A stretch of DNA of 64,000 nucleotides from Macrosoma leucophasiata (Eukaryota; Arthropoda; Insecta; Lepidoptera; Hedylidae), in assembly GCA_036365455.1 (NCBI GenBank), contig JAWQUS010000023.1:4216001-4280000 (forward strand). The letters are read 5' to 3'. Shown here in pieces: positions 1 through 10,500 of this stretch (the stretch's first letter is position 1; each line of letters starts with the position of its first letter). A program made the position numbers and the translations under genes. The notes beneath the pieces are model-generated. The model was given only the letters and a program-made list of their open reading frames with translations. It was not told the origin of the DNA and did no database searches.

Positions 1-412
1 CTAGATCATCGATGATATCGCGTTGATTAACGTAACTACCTACGCCTTCAATCGAGGTTTTATAGAGTACCTACCTATACCATAAAGAGTATTGCAATAA
101 AGAGTAAATAATAATATACTTAATTAATATCAATTTAATATTTTATGTAACACAGACACATAAACGAAGCGGCCAACTTTTTGAAAACTGAATGACTGAT
201 CGTTTTGACATTACTTTTTTTTTTAGCGAGCGCGGGTTTGGTTTCGTGTCCGTTTTCCTAATTCAATGTGTCTCGGCACAGAACAGAATTTCTGTTCTGT
301 GGTCTTGGTCATTGAAATCTGTTTATTGCCTACGTTTCCGTCTAGCAACAGATACTTACTTTAATATTTTTTTTTACTTTTCTTACTACTTCTTTGGTAG
401 AAGATTTCAAGT
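1..412. other. AT-rich stretch, no gene seen
   Basis: No coding exon, RNA gene or recognisable repeat could be supported here. A short open frame at 192-416 is low complexity (Phe/Tyr/Ser rich) and has no splice context. Confidence 0.5.
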
Positions 413-890
413 GTAGGAGCTCGAGGGTGTAGGCACCACCGCATTACCTAATCTATCTGCCGCCTAATGGTAGTAGGTATATACAGCACGTTATCGTGTT
501 CTGGTTATATGGTAATGTATGGCCGTGTATTAACTATCACAGAGACGTAACAGCTAAGGTCTCAGGGGTGGCAACGCATCTGCATTTTGACGTCATTGTG
601 TGGAAGTCTATTGGCTGCAGTCATCACTTAACATCAATGTGAACTGCATGCTTGTTTCAGAATCAGAATCAGAAACTCATTTATTCATTTAGGGTGACAG
701 GCACCTCTTTTGACACGCCAAAAACAAACAAAATAAAGTAAAGTGAACAACAATTGATATACATGTCAAACAAGATAAAAAATATATGTAAAGTCAAGAA
801 TATCACTAAGATAAAACTAAATGTAATAAACTAATGTAAAAAGTATATCAGTAGTTTGCCACCTTAATTACATAAAAAAGTAACGTAGGT
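413..890 (-). repeat. SINE-like repeat family R1, copy 1 (split by an insertion)
   Basis: R1 is the most abundant repeat here. In sense orientation it starts near TACTGGTGGTAGAGCTC, carries a GAGCTC hairpin, then the conserved words TAATGTACGGCC, CATCTGCATTTTGACC, GGCTGCAGTCATCACTTAAC and GCTTGTTTGCCAC, and ends in poly-A. This copy is interrupted after GCTTGTTT by a 197-bp element (658-854) and resumes at 855 with TTTGCCACC and an A-rich tail. Confidence 0.8.
658..854 (-). mobile_element. 197-bp GATTCTG-tailed element (R6), nested in R1
   Basis: Begins CAGAATCAGAATCAG and ends AGTATATCAGTAG on the + strand; a near-identical copy with the same two ends is at 62242-62439, and a diverged one lies at 8626-8765. 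On the sense strand it ends with repeated ATTCTG units, as in the tails of some LINEs. It splits an R1 copy cleanly with a short TTT duplication. Confidence 0.7.
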
Positions 891-933
891 ACTCATTGTG
901 AAAAAGTATACATTAACGCACATTAATAATATA

Positions 934-1526
934 TGTCGGAGTGGAACCTGAATGTGACTGCTGGCGCCATCTGGTTTGTCGGAGACGTAACCTAATTATG
1001 ACTAGGGTAGATTGTTCAATAGAGAATTCTAGGTGGCGCCACGGTCGGCGTAGGTTCTTGAAATTGTTATCTTAGAGGGGATAGTTACTAGCCGATATCG
1101 GGTTTATAAAGGCTAGAAAATAGTTCATGACGGTCAGTCATAGAGTAACAGTCGATCAGTCACAGTCACACAGTTGAATCGAATTATTATAGGGCAGTTA
1201 TGCTGCCAGTTAGAACAGTGAAAGTCAGTGATATTAAAGTGATATAAAGCGGGTAGTCCTGAACTTGTGATAGTAGTAGTATCGTATCCTGATAAATATG
1301 GTTGCCCGGTCCGAAGGGTTTCTTGCCCGTTCTTCCCTGCCGGAAGTAATCGAATGGGCGGATCTTTGGCAATATACGACTTTATTCTGCCAACCTGTGC
1401 TTTATTTCATCATACGCTCGAGTACCCACCTACAGATGCCCACAAACACGAGTAACATATCGGCTTATGGAAAGACACGCCCACAATACTTCCCACATGT
1501 CCTGACTGGAGGCCCTCCTGCCGATA
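934..1526 (+). repeat. 5' LTR
   Basis: 593 bp with imperfect inverted ends TGTCGG/CCGATA. It contains TATA-like words (TTTATAAAGG near 1103, GATATAAAG near 1240), so a promoter inside the LTR is plausible. An open frame of 153 codons runs from 1298 across the LTR border, but no gag-like motif was recognised in it. Confidence 0.85.
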
Positions 1527-2319
1527 TCAGAAGTGGGATTCACTCGAGCGAAAATATGATGAAAATACGCAGAGTGGATTATTTTTTTTTATATCAACAA
1601 GTTGACGACCTACCCTCAACTGAAAAAAAAAAAGTGTCAAATTTCAAAGAGCATCAAATCGTTCAAACAATTGCTGCCGAGTTCGCTGGTCGCCTCAGCT
1701 GGGCCTCCCTTATGGGTCTCACCTGGCTGGGTGGACCGCACTGGCCACAGAAAGAATGAGGTAGTCCAGTGCCAACCAAAAGTGGTTAACCTAGAAACCC
1801 AAACCAAAGTACTGGGATTTGAAACTACAATGGAGACTTAACACCGTAGTGCTGTGATTGCATGGTACACTACTTTGCCAATATACCTGGCTGGAAGTTG
1901 AAGTATGCAGCAGAGGTTGTGGTGCGCATACCACTGCAGATTGGATCATGGAAATCTATGCTGGAGAGCGATGAGCAGATTTCAACACTTCAATCGGACA
2001 TGCATTCTACATTTGGTGAGTCGTTTTCATTTTGTTATGACCTCGCAACAGCTGATGAATGGGTTCAATTCCCAGGTCATGGTGAATCGGTACAAATCAC
2101 CAATTTGTGGCATTTCCCGTTGAAAATGTTTTCAATGTAATCCTATGCCTAGAGTTGAAATTTAACCTAACACATGGTTAAGTTTAGAAAATGGCTAATT
2201 TCATTCCCTCTATCGGGGTAGATAGTTTGAAAAAGTTAGTCAAACGGTAAAGTTGATAATGGTTTCACATGTGGGTAATTACGGGAAGAAATTATAGTAT
2301 CCTTGTGATTTAATAAGTG

Positions 2320-2500
2320 TGGTCTCTCCTGCTTTAGTGGGTGACGACTATCACTGTTATGTGGTCTTTCCTGCTTTTGTGGGTAACGATCATCACTGTT
2401 CGTTTAATGTGTATGTGGTCTTTCCTGCTTTTGTGGGTAACGATCAATCTTAATGCTGTAGGAATCTTACCTGCTATTGTGGGCTAAACAGATTCTTATG
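2320..2500 (+). repeat. Degenerate minisatellite inside the LTR element
   Basis: Four imperfect units of roughly 40-70 bp built around GTGGTCTTTCCTGCTTTTGT followed by GGGTAACGATCA-like text. No coding function recognised. Confidence 0.6.
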
Positions 2501-3702
2501 ATTAGGTAGCGGACACTGAGACTCAAGTACCAATTGATATGATGTGACGAATATTGAAAACGTTATGTGTGAGTATGTGTGTACAGGTTCTTGGTTCACG
2601 GGTTTCGTGACCATGCCAGAGTATCAGTGTGTTGACTCTGGGTGGAATATGAGATGATTTGGCATTCCTGGAGGGAAGTGCTGGTTGTTGAGTTGTTGGC
2701 CATGAACGAGACACCTGTGTTAATTTGTTCGATAATGTAAATTTCGTTGTGAGGAGATTTTATTAACATGAAGTCTGCCAATGATACTTGATATTAGAAA
2801 GTGTTGTGTTATTTACCGAGATATTAAATAATTTGATAAAACTGATTAAATAATTTAGTGAACTTGAAAATGGTGCGGCTGAGGTGACATTATAGGTAGT
2901 TGCCCGAGAACCTAAATACTTCTTGAGATAAGACAGTTTCAATCAGGTAATGATGATGAGGGTGGTGAATTTTCGTTTAGCTGGTCAGAACCGAAACAGT
3001 AGCCATTAGTGAACGGTGCGCAGATGGCACGGGGATGCCATGTAGGTACGAGCCGTAGTACATTGGGAGTTTGGCTCAACAATTTGGTGTCTGCTTTAGG
3101 AAATCCATGGACGCGCGGTAATATGTATGGCGGTGTATTGTATGCGTGCCAATATAGAAGGTTATTGCGTGTTCAGGTTGTAGGGGATGGATAATGAGAA
3201 GTCCAAGTTGGTGATCACCATATAATGCGGAATTTACACTGTTACATATTTGCGGTTACTTTAGGTGGGTTGAGTTGCGTGTGCGCGGCACTAAGGTGTA
3301 GGTGTAGGGACAACTGACGACGCAACGCTACGCTAAGCTTGCGGCGCCGTCCGGATGGTTATATTATAATGCTTAATAATGTGACGCTACATATGGTAGG
3401 CGCCGGTTGAAGTTAGATTCTTCAAGAGACCGTAAAGTCCGTGAGACTCGGAGATAACAAACGGGGTTTTTCGGGACTTGTGAGAAGTTTATGGGCCATG
3501 TATAAGTTTTTTCTACTCCGCGATTTTAATTGATATACCGACTTTTGTAACAATTCACATAGATGTTACAGGAAAGCTCAATGGCAGTAGTGATCTTAAA
3601 GAATGTTTTCGTTTTTATAGATGAGTTCTCTAAATATGTGATACTCAGGCACCTTAAGAATTAATACTGGGAGAGCAATTAACGCTCTCAAGACAACCAC
3701 AT

Positions 3703-3895
3703 GACCAGCCAGTTGGTTCAGCGGTGTGTGTTGACAGTTTCAATCGAGGCTCAGGGGTTCGATCCCCGTACCGCTGCAAATGTTTGTGTGGCCTACGGGT
3801 GCTGATTCCGGGTTTGGGTGTTTGTGTAAGTGTTGTGTGTGTGTAACGGCACCCACGACACTTGGGTAGAAGTGTAATCGGATTTAAAGTATTTA
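3703..3895 (+). mobile_element. tRNA-headed SINE family R3, copy inside the LTR element
   Basis: The head resembles a tRNA with B box GGTTCGATCC; the body carries TGTGGCCTACGG, GGTTTGGGTGTTTGTGT and ACGGCACCCACGACAC, as in the other R3 copies (for example 13117-13345). It sits within the internal region of the 934-5701 element. Confidence 0.7.
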
Positions 3896-4370
3896 AATTA
3901 AAAATTTCAAGCGAGTCCTATGGAGTTTTTTAATAGGTAGAGTAGCTAGACGTTTAAATTTATTAACTGTAGACGATCACGAAGTTGAAGTAAATGTTGA
4001 AAACGAAAAACAAGGCTAAGGTGACTTCATTTATTCTTAGGAGATTACTTTTTATTAGCAAATCATGATCGGAATTAAGCCAAATTGGCACTTAAGTATA
4101 AAGGTCCTTATGAGGTCATTGAAACATTGGCTAGATAGGTACCTATCATCTTAAACTCGATGGTTGATGTTCACTCCCTCAGTCTAATATACCTAGGTAC
4201 TGAGCCGGATCCATGTCCATCTGACGATAATGATGGTAAGACATTCAAAATAGTCCTAGCGTGGTGGCTATATACGAATTTTGTAGGTACTTTAGCGTAT
4301 TGTGTTGTTGAGTAGAACAATTGTGTGTAAGATATCAAAGGCGAGGTGTCCGCTTTAAGATGGTCTGAAG

Positions 4371-4545
4371 GGCGAATTGGCCTCTGGGACAGCATTACTA
4401 AGTGGCGAGGTGGCCAATCAGACAGCATTGCTAAATGGCGAGGTGGCCAATGTGACAGCATTACTATATGGCGAGGTGGCCAATCTGACAGCATTGCTAA
4501 ACGGCGAGGTGGCCGTACAGACAGTGGTGATGTTGATTGCTTTGT
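4371..4545 (+). repeat. 33-bp coding-like minisatellite in the LTR element
   Basis: About five units of 33 bp (GGCGAGGTGGCC... AGCATT..TA) run in tandem. In one + frame the unit reads WRGGQSDSIAK, 11 residues, without a stop for several units. It lies near the 3' end of the internal region, after the pol remnants. Confidence 0.75.
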
Positions 4546-5108
4546 GGCGAGTTGGCCTTTCAGACAAGTTTCATATAGGTTGATAGATGGTGAGGTGGAT
4601 GTCTAGTTAATATGAGTTGGCAGTTAAGATTATTATGGATGATGATGTTGAATGACTGTACTTCCTGTTTGACTTAGGATGTAACAAAAGGAGTTACACA
4701 AAACATGTTTAAAGTAACAACGGAAGAGGAGAATTTACTTTGTCAGGAGTAGCCGAGCTATGTCGTACAAAATGTTTTGTCTCTTTGTGAGGGACTGAAT
4801 AATTTGTTTAAAGCGTTACTAGTTATCTGAGATGCCGAGAAAAGCACAAGATGATTTGTGGTAGTGATAACTTGAGATCGATTCTAGTAATGTCAGGTAG
4901 GCCGAGCTAAATACGGTTACTGCCTGTCTTTTGGGCTTAAAAGCAATACCTTACTTTAGTGGTTGATAATGACGAGTAGATACAACGGCGAATTAATTAC
5001 GTCATAGTTGGGCCAATAAAGGCCTAGTGAACTATCATACTCTCAGAGATGTTTCCTTGTTACAGGTAATCGCATCGCACGAGGACGTGCGAATTGTCAG
5101 TATGGCCG

Positions 5109-5701
5109 TGTCGGAGTGGAACCTGAATGTGACTGCTGGCGCCATCTGGTTTGTCGGAGACGTAACCTAATTATGACTAGGGTAGATTGTTCAATAGAGA
5201 ATTCTAGGTGGCGCCACGGTCGGCGTAGGTTCTTGAAATTGTTATCTTAGAGGGGATAGTTACTAGCCGATATCGGGTTTATAAAGGCTAGAAAATAGTT
5301 CATGACGGTCAGTCATAGAGTAACAGTCGATCAGTCACAGTCACACAGTTGAATCGAATTATTATAGGGCAGTTATGCTGCCAGTTAGAACAGTGAAAGT
5401 CAGTGATATTAAAGTGATATAAAGCGGGTAGTCCTGAACTTGTGATAGTAGTAGTATCGTATCCTGATAAATATGGTTGCCCGGTCCGAAGGGTTTCTTG
5501 CCCGTTCTTCCCTGCCGGAAGTAATCGAATGGGCGGATCTTTGGCAATATACGACTTTATTCTGCCAACCTGTGCTTTATTTCATCATACGCTCGAGTAC
5601 CCACCTACAGATGCCCACAAACACGAGTAACATATCGGCTTATGGAAAGACACGCCCACAATACTTCCCACATGTCCTGACTGGAGGCCCTCCTGCCGAT
5701 A
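5109..5701 (+). repeat. 3' LTR
   Basis: Same length and, by eye, same sequence as the 5' LTR; followed by the TATA duplication at 5702-5705. Confidence 0.85.
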
Positions 5702-5734
5702 TATATATGTATTTGTTTTTTTTTTTTTGTTGTT

Positions 5735-6127
5735 GCATCGCTATTACGCATATTGCCAGTGTCAAGTAAAACACGATATTTCGTATTTATTTAAGCAGCG
5801 TAAAAGTTAGTATAATATAGTCATCAAGTATAATATGTAAGTATTAAGTATATAAGTTATCAAGTATAATATGTCAGTCAAGTGAGCTACAATCAAGTTA
5901 TTCGAGTAAAGCGATGGCTACTTTACCAGAACATTTACAATGAAGTTTTGGAGGCAACCTGAAAGGTCGTATTTTCGCACTATTATTCTGTTTCACTATA
6001 CACGGGCACTGTAATAAACTTTTATCAGACAAAATGCCACCAACTTTATTCAATATAACTTAAAAATACACCAAGAAAATGAATTAAAATAAGAGCACCA
6101 TACGCTTCTTTCAAGGTTCCCGCCAAA
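5735..6127 (-). repeat. Dispersed repeat R9, copy 1
   Basis: Shares about 350 bp, in inverted orientation, with 42725-43078: common words include CATATTGCCAGTGTCAAG, ATTTACAATGAAGTTTTGGA and the complement of GTGGTGCTCTTATTTT. No open reading frame; class unknown. Confidence 0.65.
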
Positions 6128-6559
6128 ACATATTGTATTTGTTGTATGATGCCATAAAATATACTGGATGACTTTTTTTACCGTCTTGAAAAAAATAGTG
6201 CGTGATAAGCAAATGAAATAAAAGCCTATGGCATAGTTATTTATATTATATTTTATATTTTCTAACTTCATCTGAAATTAAAATTTCATTAAACATTTCT
6301 ATTCATTATTCTATTTTTAATTTTAGAACACTGAATTTCAACAAACAAACGCCGGCAACTTGACACGATCTTGTTTTTGCAAGTTTTGTAGGTAAAAAAA
6401 TCTATTAAGGTTAAGTTTTTTACTTTTTTAGCATATATATTTTTTTTTATATAACGTAAAGTCCTTATTTGAACCTTATTAAAATTACAGTCTAGCCTAA
6501 AAGACTCATAAGCAATTGTATGCTAACTTAAACTTCTAATAAAATAATTTCTAAGTAAA

Positions 6560-7014
6560 TGCCCACTGGCACTTTCTTAGTATGTCTTAAGGGGAAGTCA
6601 CTTTGTTCGTGTGATGTTGCAAAATAAGTCACTAACACTAATTTTGTTTTAACACTACACTAACTCAAAAGGTTTAGTTCTCTTAAGACTTCTCACTAGG
6701 TTTGTGTTGTCGAGGAGCTGGATAGCCTCAATATTCACATGATGATGAAGCCTTTTTTCATGGGCTTCGGCGTATTTTCTTATAACGTTATCTACGAAAT
6801 CCATTTTCAGGTCCCGATGGAGATCGTTATTGCGTACATACCAAGGTGCATTTAAAATGTCTCTGAGCACTTTATTCTGAAAACGTTGTATTATTTGTAC
6901 ATTGCTCTTTTTGGCACAACCCCACAGCTGAATACCATAAGTCCATACTGGCATGAGAACTTGCTTATACAATAATATTTTATTGTGTATCGACAGCGGA
7001 GAGTATGATGCCAT
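6560..7014 (-). mobile_element. 3' fragment of a Jockey-like non-LTR retrotransposon
   Basis: The minus-strand frame 7014-6655 (119 codons) reads like the C-terminal end of a reverse-transcriptase ORF2: SIHNKILLYKQVLMPVWTYG, then IQLWGCAKKSN, IIQRFQNKVLRDI and APWYVRN, which are typical of Jockey/BS-type elements. The N-terminal reverse-transcriptase core is missing, so it is 5' truncated. Its 5' side is interrupted by the SINE at 7026-7336. Confidence 0.8.
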
Positions 7015-7025
7015 AAAATATGATA

Positions 7026-7336
7026 CGTAACTTCACGCCTGTAATCCCCGAAGCGGTAGGCGGAGGTAAATGCATGCATTCAAGCATACATGCAAACACC
7101 CACGATTCGCCGGTTACGTTTTTGGCCCATGTAACAGGTAGCGAGCCTGTTGACATCTCCGGGCACATTACCAAACTTCGAGGTACTGGGAAATTTCCAA
7201 AAAATGGAACAATCCCAATAGAGCCTGAGATAAAGGACTTTACACCATTATCTCTGATAACCCCTACCCGGGAATCGAACCCAGGACCTCAGCGTAGTAG
7301 TAGTGGCCTGCTACCACTAGGCTACCGAGGCAGTTA
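7026..7336 (-). mobile_element. tRNA-headed SINE family R2 with target duplication
   Basis: On the minus strand the head reads TGCCTCGGTAGCCTAGTGGT (A-box-like) and GGGTTCGATTCCCGGG (B-box-like); the body ends at ACAGGCGTGAAGTTACG. The + strand flanks both end in ATAAAATATGAT (about 7014-7025 and again just after the head at about 7344-7355), a 12-bp target duplication. It inserted into the neighbouring non-LTR fragment. Confidence 0.8.
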
Positions 7337-7929
7337 AAATAAAATAAAATATGATGGTATCCTATAAAAGTATAAACTGTTACTCAGCTCAAAGCTGAGT
7401 AACAGTTTATTTACTTTTTATTTAGCAGCCACACTTATATTTTTTAATTTAAAAAATAGTTAAATCTCAATTATCTGTGCGTTAACCTCTAAATTATCGT
7501 AAAAAAAACAATACTTCTATATTTAATTATTCAAATCATAGCAATTTAGATTACCTACCCGCATAAGAATCTAGTAGGTAAGTACTTACTTTAAATGTCT
7601 TAATTTATTAAAATAATAAGTACCTAGTCTTTATTATAAACTTTTTTTTTATTAATAGGAACCATTTTTGTGGGATAAATTGGAGGATTAAAAGAAATCA
7701 AACTATTTTGTGTCGTATATCGTGAGACAAGCCAATTTAACATTAGTAAAAAAATATGTACCCTAGATATTCAAGAAAATTAATCCCCATCCCCCTTCAT
7801 CTCCGAAAGAAATAGAAATATTAAGCCTAAAATTGTGAAAAAAAAATGTAAATAGTTTATTACCTACTTATTATATTAATATAAAATTATTTTTTACCTG
7901 AAGATTATAGAAAAACATATAAGCTCCCT

Positions 7930-8090
7930 GTAATTTCAGGCACAGAGGCATAAGAAGTGAAGAAGTGGCAACGCATCTACATCGAAATCTCTGGTTTCAA
8001 ATAGATGTTTATAGGTTGCAGACTTGCAGTATTACCTACTAACCGTCAATGTAAACTGGACACTTCTTTCCCTTGATATAAAAAAAAAAT
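7930..8090 (-). repeat. R1 SINE-like repeat, diverged 3' part
   Basis: Contains the R1 words AGGCACAGAGGCATAA and GTGGCAACGCATCTACAT, then TAGGTTGCAG, ending in poly-A at about 8080-8092. Strongly diverged. Confidence 0.6.
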
Positions 8091-8561
8091 AGTCATAACA
8101 TAGAAAATTCAATATTTATACAGAAACCTGTGAACGTAAGTCCAACTCACACTTAGCCGCTTTTTTGATGAACAAACAACCGTTTTACAGTTTACTTCAT
8201 ATATAATAGGTTGAAGCTTCCAAGAAGCTTCCTATTCAGTAAAATAATTATTTTAAATACATGGCTTGTAAAAAGGACATAAATACATATTATAGGGTTA
8301 GGGAGGTACGTACTACCGAAAGACCGAAAAACTAGAAAAAAAATCTGGAACTTTTTTAATTTTGCAACGAGGGCCGGGCGCTGGCACGAGATGTGGAGGC
8401 TTAACAAAATGTCGGACGCATGGATAAAGGCAGGATTACATGTGGCGCAGTGTGCCATCCGTGACAAAATTAGGTACACTTTGACGCGCCCTAGTTTTTT
8501 ATAGATTTAGTCGAAGTTTACATGTTGGTATGTGGATAATATAAAAGATATAACGTACGAA

Positions 8562-9025
8562 AAGTAACTTCACGCTTGTTATCTCTGAAGGGGTAGACAG
8601 AGGTAAGTGCATGTATTCAAGCATATCGTGTATAATATCATAATGTTGTTCACATTCATTTAGTTGGCGTTATTGTTGTTCACTTTAATGTATTTTGTTT
8701 GTTTGTTTTTGACGTGTCATAAGCGTTGCTTGTTACCCTTAATGAATTTCTGATTCTGATTCATACATGCAAACACCCTCGATTCGCCGGTTACTTTTTA
8801 ACATCTGTAACAAGGTGGCGAGCCTAATGACATCTCCGGGCACATTACCAAACTCCGGAAACTTCGAGAAAATGTGCCCGGAGATGCCGAAAGACATGCT
8901 CGCTACCTGTTACATAGACCAAAATGTAACCGGCGAATCGCGGGTTTTTGCATTTATGCTTGAAAGCATGCGTTTATCTCTGCCTTCTTCAAAAATTGAA
9001 GGCGTTAAGTTACACTTTCGGTAAC
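8562..9025. repeat. Two R2 SINE pieces in inverted orientation, with a nested R6 element
   Basis: The left arm (8562-8625 and 8766-8850) reads CTTCACGC..., TTCAAGCATA and CGATTCGCCGGTTAC; the right arm (about 8872-9025) is its reverse complement (CGGAGATG, GTAACCGGCGAATCG, AAGCATGC). The R6 element at 8626-8765 is inserted in the left arm with a CATA duplication. The pair could fold into a long hairpin. Confidence 0.7.
8626..8765 (+). mobile_element. GATTCTG-tailed element R6, diverged copy
   Basis: Carries TTGTTCACTTTAATGTATTT, GACGTGTCATAAGCG and the 3' tail TTCTGATTCTGATTC; interrupts an R2 SINE. Confidence 0.65.
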
Positions 9026-9407
9026 AATATAACGTGGTTTCCCAAATTTTAACATTAATAGTAATCAAGTAATCAGCATTAAACCCATAAAAATCTCATT
9101 TAAATAGCTCTATTCTGCCCTGGAATGTATTTCCAGCATAAAACCCATAACGAGCCAGAAGCAGTCGGGATGTCAGCCAAAATGTTACATAGTGATAGAG
9201 ATTTATAAGTAACTGTGAATGTCATTCGAATATTTTAACTGTGATAAATACTGGCGTGTTATCGGCGAGTGTAATAAAGTGCAGTTGTAAACGTTATTTT
9301 ATATGGCACCAGAATAATAGTTGAGATGATCAAAGCTTTTACGCGTATTCAAAATTGGATATGTAGGATTTTGTAAATAACAGATTACTGTTAATAGAAG
9401 CATTTTT

Positions 9408-9510
9408 CGGAGCTCTAGTGATAGAGCTCACGGGGGAGGCATTACTGCATTACCTTATCTATTTGCTACTAAATGGTAGTGTTCAGAATTGTAATGTTCC
9501 GGTCAGATGG
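9408..9510 (-). repeat. R1 head fragment
   Basis: The GAGCTC hairpin head and the region to AATGGTAGTGTTCAG are recognisable; the 3' part is replaced by R2 sequence. Confidence 0.6.
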
Positions 9511-9519
9511 TTATGTAGA

Positions 9520-9716
9520 GTCCTGTTATCTCTTGTCCAATTGGGATTTTTCCATTTTCTGGAAGTTTCCCAGTACCTCGGAGTTTGGTAATGTGGTCGG
9601 GGCTCGCCACCTGTAACATGGACCGAAAACGTAACCGGCGTAGTGAGTGTAGTGTCTAATGCTTGCATTTACTTCTGCCTACCTCTTCGGGGATTACAGG
9701 CGTGAAATTACGTTTA
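9520..9716 (+). repeat. R2 SINE, headless copy
   Basis: Body of R2 without the tRNA head: CCAATTGGGATTTTTCCATT, CTGGAAGTTTCCCAGTACC and, at the end, GGGGATTACAGGCGTGAA. Confidence 0.65.
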
Positions 9717-10259
9717 TAATAGTAGTACTTATTATTTAACAGTAACAAGTTTGAAAACATGACACTTTGCTAATATTGTTCTAGGTATGTACCTAAATTG
9801 ATTCTAACTCAGCATTGTGTGAGCGTTGGTTTTCCCTTAGGAATTCGGTTTATAATCATTTATAAGGATTTCCGGCTAAAACTGGGTATGTAGCAGATAT
9901 CATTGTACGGTAGAACACATAGGTACCTAATCTCGTACTGGTATTTCACATACCTACCTGTACAAAATACATATATTTTTTCGAATTTAGGCACGTAGGT
10001 AAAACTAAATATTTAATTTACGCGTAGTGTTTAGTGGATATTTAATTAATTAGCTGTCTGATAATAAAGTGAACATAGCACGTGATCCCTACTGATAACA
10101 TCAATGAACTTAATTAATAGCCAATTAATGTTTTGTGTCATACATTTTATTATATCATCAGGCATTTATCTTTGTGTAAACATACCTAACAGGAATAAAC
10201 ACTATGTACAATTACGTAAAGCGACTTGTGAAATGTCTGGCGGTTAAGGTCACAAAAAT
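9717..10259. other. AT-rich stretch, nothing recognised
   Basis: No open frames with splice context and no recognised repeat. It lies just upstream of the CpG-rich block. Confidence 0.4.
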
Positions 10260-10500
10260 GTAACATTGACTTGACAGGCTCACGCACACCGCTACGTCTC
10301 GCACACAAGCGGCGCGGCGTCGTGACGTCACGCTTTCGTCACGGCACGCGAACACACCCACACGCGCACGTGCCGCGGCCCACGTGACGTATTACACACC
10401 GACGCGCGCACACTACCGTCGATGTAAACAAAGTGACGTGATCACTCACACCAACACAGCATTGCACACAACGCTGATTAATGTAAACAAACCGGTTCGT
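10260..10500. promoter_or_regulatory. CpG-rich block with CRE, E-box and forkhead-like motifs
   Basis: Much richer in CG dinucleotides than its surroundings. It contains a palindromic CRE TGACGTCA (10323-10330), two CACGTG E-boxes (10367-10372 and 10381-10386), several GTGACGT words, and two copies of ATGTAAACAA (about 10422 and 10481) matching the forkhead core. No coding exon is visible. It could be a promoter or enhancer, perhaps for the + strand ZSWIM gene whose first exons were not found; this link is inference. Confidence 0.35.

Larger units (their letters stand above)
934..5701 (+). mobile_element. Ty3/gypsy-like LTR retrotransposon, complete but coding-defective
   Basis: Two direct repeats of 593 bp (934-1526 and 5109-5701) begin TGTCGG and end CCGATA, are equal in length and read as identical, and are flanked by a TATA target duplication (930-933 and 5702-5705). 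Four-base duplications are typical of Ty3/gypsy. The 3.58-kb interior has no intact gag or pol. Integrase remnants are visible: a HIDVTGKLNGSSDLKE-like piece at about 3556-3600, continuing in another frame as FVFIDEFSKYVILRHLKN to about 3665, and a KYKGPYEVIETL-like piece near 4096-4131. It also contains a tRNA-headed SINE (3703-3895) and two minisatellites. No clear primer-binding site or polypurine tract was found. Confidence 0.85.

Noticed and set aside
1298..2140. Open frames in the LTR element as a gag gene
   Set aside because: Start within the LTR, no nucleocapsid or capsid motif, broken frames.
2320..4545. CRISPR-like arrays
   Set aside because: Direct repeats there are contiguous minisatellites without unique spacers, in a eukaryotic retroelement.
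6050..6271. 73-codon minus-strand frame
   Set aside because: Low-complexity frame over the edge of repeat R9.
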